Shown here in pieces: positions 48,601-57,600 of a stretch of DNA of 64,000 nucleotides. Under the pieces are notes generated by a model. That model saw nothing but the letters and a program-made list of their open reading frames with translations. It had not been told where the DNA came from and did no database searches. This stretch comes from Cephalopachus bancanus (Eukaryota; Chordata; Mammalia; Primates; Tarsiidae): NCBI GenBank assembly GCA_027257055.1, contig JAPVLO010000276.1, positions 1,054,001-1,118,000 of the forward strand, in the 5' to 3' direction. The position numbers and the translations under genes are program-made. Numbering within the stretch: position 1 is the stretch's first letter; every line of letters begins with the position of its first letter.

Positions 48601-51600
48601 GGAGTCTGGTGAGCAGAGAAGACATTGGAAGACACATAGGAGGACAGGTCTGGGGTCTTTATTTGCTGAGATGATATCAAATGAGCATTAGGTGACAGGT
48701 GAGGTCCCACCTGGGCGCCTGGCCTAGATTGAGAAGGGGAGTGGGTGGAAACACCAAAGAGTATGGGAGACGTGGAAGAAACATGCATGAGATGCTGATG
48801 TGGGCCTGATGCCTGAGCAGCAGACGGGACCTGCCTCACCAGCAGGACAGGTGGAGTGGGGTGCCAGGGTACAAGGGCAGTCCAGGGGCTGCTCACCTTG
48901 ATGCGATCCTTCTCCTTCTGCCACTTCTCAGCCTCATCTTCAATCTCAATGATCTTGAGCTGTAGCTGCTCTTTCTGCAGTGACAGCTCCGTCTGCAGGG
49001 AAAGAGCCAGATTGGAGAAGTCAGAGGGAGGAGGTGAAGCGAACCAGAGAACCAGGGAGTGGATCCACCCAGGGAGCAAGCCTTCGACCAGGGCTCATCA
49101 CACATCCATTCAGCCTTTCACTCAGCAGACATTCATCGAGACCTTGGATACGCCAGGCACCATGCCAGTCACCACGGATCCAGCAGTGAGTCAAACACCC
49201 TCTCACTGTGTTCTCAGGTCACTGGGCCTGGACATCCCAGCCATGTCTTTATAAGGGCTACACCTCTTCCTGGCTCCTCCACCCAGCATACCCAGGCGGG
49301 AAACTCAGGTATAGTGTTCTTGCTCCTTTCAGTGGACTTGGCGCCATTGGGAAGAGAAAGGAGAGGGACCCAGCCCAGCTCAGCCCAGCTTAGCCCAAGC
49401 CAAGCCCAGGGAGTGTCTCATGGCAGTAACAGTATGCAACGTTTCTATGGCATGACGTGGGGCCTGTGTTGCAAGCAGCAGCCAGGGTTGCCGCCGGCAT
49501 GGACTCCGTCTGGGCAGGCATGGTTATAAACCTATTTATGGGAAAGGGAACACATTCTGCAGTTTTGGCAAGATAGAGAGTTTTACCCAGGGTCTCTAGG
49601 GAAGGAGAAGCCAGAGAGGGAGGCTGTAAAGGGTAGAGAAGGTTGAAAAGGAGTGGTTCTAGGACCATTGCTCAGAAGGAGGACACAGACCACTGGGGTC
49701 TGGGGTGGGTTGGGAAGAGGCTTAGCAGGAGTGTGCTGGGGCGTTAGCTCTCACATCCAAACTTGCCTTCCATCTGGGGAAGTGCCCTTCTCTGAAAACA
49801 GTTGCAACAGAGACCAAAAAGGAGACAGGAAGCAAAGGCCCATTTCCTCCTGCTAAGGCAAGAGACACCTCTTTTGTTCTGCTGGGCTCCCCCTTAGAGT
49901 CTCAAAGCCTTTCCAACTTGGTAGATAGGTGGGTGATCACTGCCTGACCAGCCGGAAGACCTAGACATCCAAGGGAGTCCTGGACTGTCCAAGATCTCCC
50001 TGTGACTACTGGGTTTTGAATGTAAAGTCCCACTCCTCTCTCCAGCTTGAGAGAACTCAAAAAGATGATCAAGGTGAGGAAACCACAAACTATTAGGACG
50101 GTTAGCTCCATCAGCCAGATGTCTGGAGCGCCTGGGCACAGTGTGTTACCACATGGCACATCTTCTGAATGCCCCACCAGGGGAGTCAATGGGGATACCT
50201 GCTGCAGACACCCAGAGAAGTAGATCCAATGATAGACAGAGCTTTCCTGACTTTTAGAAAAGGTGCCCAGAGGGTGAGAGAAACAAGGGACAGGAGGACA
50301 GGAGCCACAGAGCTTCCCAGACAGGCCTATCCATCCTCCCATCACCACACTCCTGGGCTCTCCAGGCAACAAGGCTTGAAATTGTTCTCAGTAAGCATCC
50401 ACCCACCAGCAATGGGCTAGAAATCCCATAGCATGAAAAATGTGTCACCAGAGATGAAAAAGCGTTGTCCAGAGGAAAGGACTATAAGATGCAGATGGGA
50501 ATCTGCACTAGTCTCTGGAAAAAGGCTGGGGAGAAACCAGCAACCACCAAATAAGGTGGTGGGACAGTGGAAAGTAAAGAAAGGAAGACTCACTGCAGAG
50601 AGCCAAAACTCAGCCTTCATGGTCTCCAAGGACACAGAGCCCAAGAGCCCAAAAAGCACAGGTTGGCAGATGCAGTGACCCTGAAGGCTTCTGAGGAAGC
50701 ACATGTGAGCTGTGAAGAAGAGACCAAGAGGCTGGACAGTGGGTCTGTCCTGGGCACATTTCACATCCATGGAGAACTTCTGAGAGAGGCCTGAGGTCAA
50801 TGGGACAGCTGGGAGCCTCACACCCACTGCAGCTGAGACTTCCTGGCCCAGCACAGCAATGGAAAAGTTGGCACCGATGTTTCTCACCCCCACCTCACCA
50901 ATTCCAGAACAAGGTCTGATGGGAAGGAAAGCAGAGAACAGAAGCATATTCCTTCTCACCCTTGGAGCCCAACCCTGGTAAAAGTACTGATGTCAATGAG
51001 GGAAGGGCAATCCTTCCATGAACTGAGCATGAGGGGTCCAGAGGGAACTCAGCTGAGACACAAGATGGGAAACCAATGGTTTGAACCTGGTGACCACCAC
51101 CTCCAAGCAGGTAACCTTTGAAAGTTTCTTAAGTTATCATGCCTCATTAGCTCCATCTGTTCCATGAAGGTAGTAAGAGGATCCAGCTCTCAGGGAGGTT
51201 GTGGGACAGACTGGGAATCAGGAGTAAAGCTCTGAGAAAGGACTTGGCACCCAGTAAGCACAGACAGAACAGCGGTTCCCATTGTCACTGCTGCGTGGGC
51301 ACCTTCCATGGACCAGGTGCCATGCCAAGTGCTTGGAGGAGTGAGAGCAGCATGGTGGGGCTGGTCAGCCGGGCATAGGCAAGAGAGGGAGTGGACAGGT
51401 ATGATGGGGTGAGGTCTTGGCCATGTGTAGGGATGAGGATGGTGTATCATTGGATTGGGATCCAAATATAGTGTGTACACTTCCCAGGTACGGAGTGAGG
51501 AGTACATAGAGAGGCTAGGGAGGCCAAGACACGAGGCTGAACATGCAAGATCAAAGCTTAGCTCATGGATGATTGGAGGCTGGGTGGTGCTGGGAAAAAC

Positions 51601-54600
51601 AGAATGGAGGAAGGCAAAAGAGGACGAGGGTGGGCTCACCACCTGCAGGTGGGAGTAGGCTTGACCAGAGAAGGGGAAGACCAAGGAGTCAAATGCCTGC
51701 AGTGAGGACAACGCACAGGGAGACCTGCTAGGAGTTGTGGTTGGGGCTGCGGGGGCAGACAGGTCTCCCCAGGAGGGCATGGATTCGCTGACCAAGAGGA
51801 AAGAAGGAGGGATTGAGTACAGGGATGGAGAATCCAGTGGAGCTTAGAACAATGTGTCTAGGCCAAAGGCAGAGAGAGGCTATGCCCAGGGAGTCTATCC
51901 TGAGCAAGGGAAGAAGGCAGTGGGGCTAGCCGAGGTGTGGAAGCGAGGGCCAGTGGTGTAAGAGGGGGATCTGGAAACCTGTAAGGGCAGGGTCAGACGG
52001 GGAGACTATCTAGAGCAGTGGGCAGAAGAATCTGTCAGGGTGGGGGAGAGACTAGTCCTTCTGTTTCCTTGGGGCACTAAGGAAGTTGTACAAGGCTGAG
52101 AGGGACTTTGCTTCCACTGCCTTACAAGACTAGACTCGCAGGACACAATGAACTCTCGGAAGGGATTTTGAACTGAGAGCTCTGTGCTGCTAGAAAGGTC
52201 CTTTCTCACCTCTGGGAGAGTCCTGACGTCTGGGATAAGTCCTACCATGTCAAGGGAGGAGCATTTGCAGTGAGACCTCTAGGGATGCACTCAGTATCTG
52301 TTCATTCTGGGCGGTTTTCACTAAACAGGAAGTAACAGAACACGGGACGGTTTCAGAGATGTTGGGTTCTCCACCAACACTAAGAGAGGGAAGGAAAGTA
52401 ACTTTATGATTACTGAGCATCTACTGTGTGCCAGGAATTTTCTCCTCTACTCTGTAAAGGCTCCCTGTGGAGGTAAGTGGCATTATCCCCATTTTCCAAA
52501 TGTGAAAACAAAAGCCTAGGCTGGGCCGCAGTGGCTCTTGCCTATAATCCCAACACTTTGGGAGGCCGAGGTGGGAGAATTGCTTGAGCCCAGGAATTTG
52601 AGACCAACCTGGGCACCATAGCAAAACCTTGTCTCTACAAAAAAAATTAAAGAAAATTAGCCAGGCACGGTGACACATGCCTGTAGTCCCAGCTGCTCGG
52701 GGCTGTGGTAAGCAATGATCATGCTACTGCCCTCTAACCTGGGCAACAGAGTGAGACACTGTCTCAAAAAAAAACAAAGAAGGCCTAAAGTGATCACAGA
52801 GTTCACCTGAGTGCCCATGGCTAGAAAGCAGTAAGGCTAAGATACAATGACAGAATCCTACGACGTGGCTTTAGAGGCATGTCTACAGGCGGTGGCCCTT
52901 GGCTCTCCTATACCTTCTGTGACATTGTCCTTCCCCTCTGTCCCTGCTAACCTAAGCCCACCCAGATGCCCCCACATCACAGATGGTGCAGTTTGATAAT
53001 CCTGCCTCTGCCCTACTGCCCTCTTTTCCTCCCATTCCCACCCTGCAATCACTCCTGAGGCCCCAGTTCCCTCCTTCCCTCTCTCCCCTCTCTTGAAATG
53101 TGGTTGAAGCCCCTAATGTCTGGCAGGGCCTCAGCTCCCCACAGCTCCACCCCTACCCACACCTCCCTCCTGACTTCCTCCTACTCCCACTTCATTCCCT
53201 TTACCCTGCCCAGGCCTGTCCCTGAATGCTTTCTTTGTTCCCTTCTCCCACACTTGTCTGGTCGCCTCTTGCTCTCTGATGCCTGGGACGGTCCTGTAGG
53301 GGCCACCCAACCTTGAAATCCTCAGCCTTGGGTGAGCAGAGGTGTCCCTGAGAGCAGACGGAAGGCACAGCAGTGGCAGTGCCTTGGCCTATACGGGGCC
53401 TTCAGGTACAGAAACACCTGAGCACTCACTTGCACAGGTATACCTGCACTGCCCCCAGGGAAGGGAGATCGCCATGATCTTCCCCTGGCCTAAATTAACC
53501 ACATGGGCCTTTGGCTGTGACATTTGCCAAATGAGCCAGATAATTGCCAAATTTGTACTCTCAGACAAATGGTAATTATCTGGATAAGAATCTGAAATGC
53601 TGGATAGATTTCCCCTTTTCCACTCAGATGTCAAACAACCCAGTATCTGTTAGTCTGCCTGACTGGAGCTTACTGTTCCTTTGCTTCCTCAGAGCCTTGG
53701 GCCAGGGGAGGGGCAAGATGGGGTGAGAGAGGCAACGCCCGGCGGCGTCTCCAGACCAGCGGTGGGCCATCAAGGAAGTCACCTCAGCTTCCTGGGTCTT
53801 GGTTTCCTTATGGTGAAACTGACTAGATTTCTGGTTCCCAACCTGTCTACGTATTAGAATCCCCAAGGAAGACTCTTAAAAATACAGACCTCAGACTCAG
53901 GTCCCTTGAATCAGGACCCCCCCCCAGGCTAAGGCCTGGGAATCTGTATTTCAGCAATGCACCAGGTGATTCTGATCTGAGGACTGCTATCTGGGAGCCA
54001 CTGAGCTCAGTGATCCCAAGGACACGCTTTTAATCCTATGGGAACACAAATGTTTAACATAGAGGAACCCCAGCTCTGCCACTCTTGAGTTCTGTGACTT
54101 AAGTAAGTCTCTTGGCATCTCTGAGCCTGTTTCTTCATCTACAAAATATGTGCAATAACCCTCACCCCATAGGACTGCTATCAGGAAGAACCACACACAG
54201 GCCAGGCCCAGCACCTGGCTCACAGGTGTGCTCCATAGAGACGGCTGTTGCCTGCCTATTGTTTTCCTTCCCTACTTCCAGGCTCCAAACCTCTTTTATT
54301 TGTTGTTTCCCCCTTAACCCCCAGCAAAGTCATCTACCTCCTTTCTCACCCATTCTGCCCTAGAGCAAGCGTTTTCCCCCAAGGTCTCCAGGGAAAGTGG
54401 TCCCAGCCCCTCCAGGGCACACAGGCCTTTAGCCTGGCTCCTCTTCCCGAATCCCAGGTGCTGCTGTCTGCCCAAAGAGCTTCTCTGCCCAGACCAGCAC
54501 AGCTCATATACTCAAGGACCAGTGCTTGCCCATGCCCAGCAACCTTGTGGCCCAGCCTTCAGGAAAGCATTGGGCACCAAGACCAGAAATGAAGCCGGGG

Positions 54601-57600
54601 GTGTGGTGACAGAAATGATCTCAGCCAAATGAGGGTGGAGGAGGCGCTGAGGCTGAGTCCTCCAAACAACACTCACTGCCGATTGTCCCCTGCACATGCC
54701 TCGTCAGGCTGTCTCCCCAGAGCCAGGCCAGACCCACGACAGGACAGGGCCACCCAAGAGTAGTCTACCTGGGAGGTTCTCATATCCTAGCCTGTTGTAG
54801 CAGGAAGGGACTTGGGATAGGCAGAAGGAAGGGTAGTGAGCCTCGTACCAGAATGTGAACTGAGCTCCTGGCACCTCCAGATAGGACTGCCCAAGACCCT
54901 CATGCCCACCAGAATGGCCTCTTCCAGGGGCACTCATGTTTTTCTGAAGTGGAGATACCTTTGTTTCAAATTAAATGGCCCCTGCCCCATCTCTATCCCC
55001 CAGGATAAAACTTGAGGCAGGCTGGGGTCAGAGGATGGAGAAAGCTAGGAACACCTTCTTCCTGCGCCAAATGAGATGCATATGTTCATTTTCATTTCAC
55101 CCACCTCACCTAGCCTGATAAATGTCCAGAGCCAGGGGGGTGGGTGGGAGGACACGTACAGGATCCCTTGTGACATTTGGGGTAGAATGGGAACATCCTG
55201 ACCTAAAACCACCAGAGGAAGGGATTGTCGTGTTACCACACCATTTTCTAACATGGACTCTTCTCGGAGTCTGCAGGTAGAGCCGAAGTCCAGAAGCTCA
55301 GCACCCACAGCCATAAGTGTCATCCACAGCTACACGCAACCAACGAGACAGGACTGACATGACCTCACCCAGGCCTTCACCAGCAGGCCTGCAGAACTGG
55401 TTCTGCACGGGGCTCCTTGCAAACAGCTCTGTGTGGGCTGATGTCTGGGTCTGCAGGAGATGCCTGCAAAGGAAGCTAGGACGCAGGTTTGCTCTGGCCC
55501 ATCAACCCATTAACCCTGTTCTGTACCAATGTCCCCCACGTCTGGCATTCCAGCAGAGCCTGGCCTAGACAGACTGCCCTGCCCCAATTCAGGCTCCTGG
55601 CGGCTTGGCCCCACTCCTCCCTGCCAATTTCTATGCCACAGATGCACACACGTGTGCACACACAGACTGCTGGAAGCGCCTACCACCTTGCCAGTGGATC
55701 AGGCATTTTCTCCTAAAGCACACACATCCTGAACCCCATCCCCTGGGTCCTTTCCCTGAGGCACTCTCAAAACATTGGAAGCGACTTAGGGGGCTTCTTC
55801 CTCAAACAAGGACCTTGGACAGGCTCTTCCTTTCCCTGGGTCTGTGTCCCCACCTGCAAGGTGGCAACAGAGGTTACTGCTAATCCTCCACAGCCTGGAC
55901 GTCTGTTCTCTATGATTCGGTGTTTACTTACAGCTGCTTCTGCATAGATGGGCGGGTGCTCTCCAGTCTTGTTTGTGCATCTGGGCTCTGCCTCCTGACC
56001 TATATCATGAGCACTCAAGGATAAGGACTGTGTCTGTGAGTCCTACAGTGACCCCCGTACCAGAACTCCGAGCTCCTGGCACCTCCTGTCAGGGCTGCCC
56101 AAGACCCTCCCGCCCACCAGAACAGCCTCTTCCAGGGGCACTTGGGTTTTTCTGAAGTAGAGAAACCTCTGTTTCAGATAAAATGTGGGACCAAACCCCG
56201 AGAATGGGTTTCATGACCCCTTCCCCATCTCTATCTCCCAGGATGAAGCTTGAGGCAGGTTGGAGTCAGAGGATGGGAGAAGCTGGGAGCACCTTCTTAC
56301 TGGGCCAAATGAGGCTTCTGGAAAGAATCTGTGAGCGTGTTCCCATCTCGTCCCTCCTGCCCAGGGGTGTGGGCAAGAGGTGCAGGGAGAGAGTAACTCA
56401 CAAGCTCCCAGTCAGGAAGGCTGGGTGAGGGAGATCCTAGGCTGCCCTATTCTGAGGGGTGCAGAAGCTCTTGGGGAAAGTCGAGTCCCTTGCATTGGCG
56501 ACCAGTAAGGCTCACCCCAGGGAGGCCACCACAGCAGGGAGCCATGTTGCTTGCTGCAGGGGACCAGCGGGCTTCTAGAGGGCAAGGGCAGCAGCCACAG
56601 GTGGACCCTCAGCCCAAATACCCTTCCCCAGCTGTGCTTCATTCACAAACCTACGCTCACCGCTGCTCCTCACCGTGGAAGTACAGGTGTAATCACATGC
56701 ATGGAACTCATGGAACACACGTACCACCCACACAAATATGGGCAGACACCCACAAACACACACAAACACCCCCATGCACATAACACACACACATATACAG
56801 ATGGTTCTCAACTGATGATGGGTTACTTCCCAGTAAGCCCAACAAAAAAATGAAACTATCATTGGTCAAAAATGCCTTTGGGGGGGTGAGATTGGCAGGT
56901 GAGGGAAACTGCCAGGGGAGGGAGGGGCACACCTCATCAACAAGGGTACCTGCATAATGAACATTTGCATACGTAGCCCTGAATTGTACCCCACATCTTT
57001 AAAATAAAACAATAAAATGCCTTTAACACACCTAGCCTCCCAAACATCATAGCTTAGCTTAGCCTCCCTTATACATGCTCAGAACACTTAAGTTAGCCTG
57101 CAGTTCGGCAAAGTCATCTACTACTTCATATAATAATAAAATGTGGGAGAGCTCCTGTAACTTACTGAATGCTGTACCTTACTGAAAGTTTTTGCACAGC
57201 TTAAGCATCGTCAGTTGGGGGCTGTCTGTATCTGTGCACCCCATCCACACACACCCAACGTCCACCAACGACAGCCACAGGCAGGTCCGCATGCAACCAT
57301 ACACACAGCATCAGGGTCCAGCTGAGGAAAGGACAAAGGAGGCTATGAGGGAAACCAAGAGACCAGCAGAGGAATCAGAACAAGCAGCTGCTTTACCACA
57401 AATGAAAACTGCAAAGCCGGCAAAAAGGATACTTCGGTGGCCCCCAAAATTCCCTTCTTCTAGTACCTTCCCTTACCCACCATCCATTCCCCAGGGACCA
57501 ATCTTGCTTACGCAGGAGAAATTCTCTCCAAAAATAAGAAACATCCCAGCCAGGCACAGAGCCCAGGAGTGAGCTCCAAACCATTGGATCTTATTCTCTG

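Noticed and set aside
51190..51795. 201-codon minus-strand frame in TRIM29 intron 1
   Set aside because: Pro/Ser/His-rich chance frame with no domain, splice support or known TRIM29 counterpart.
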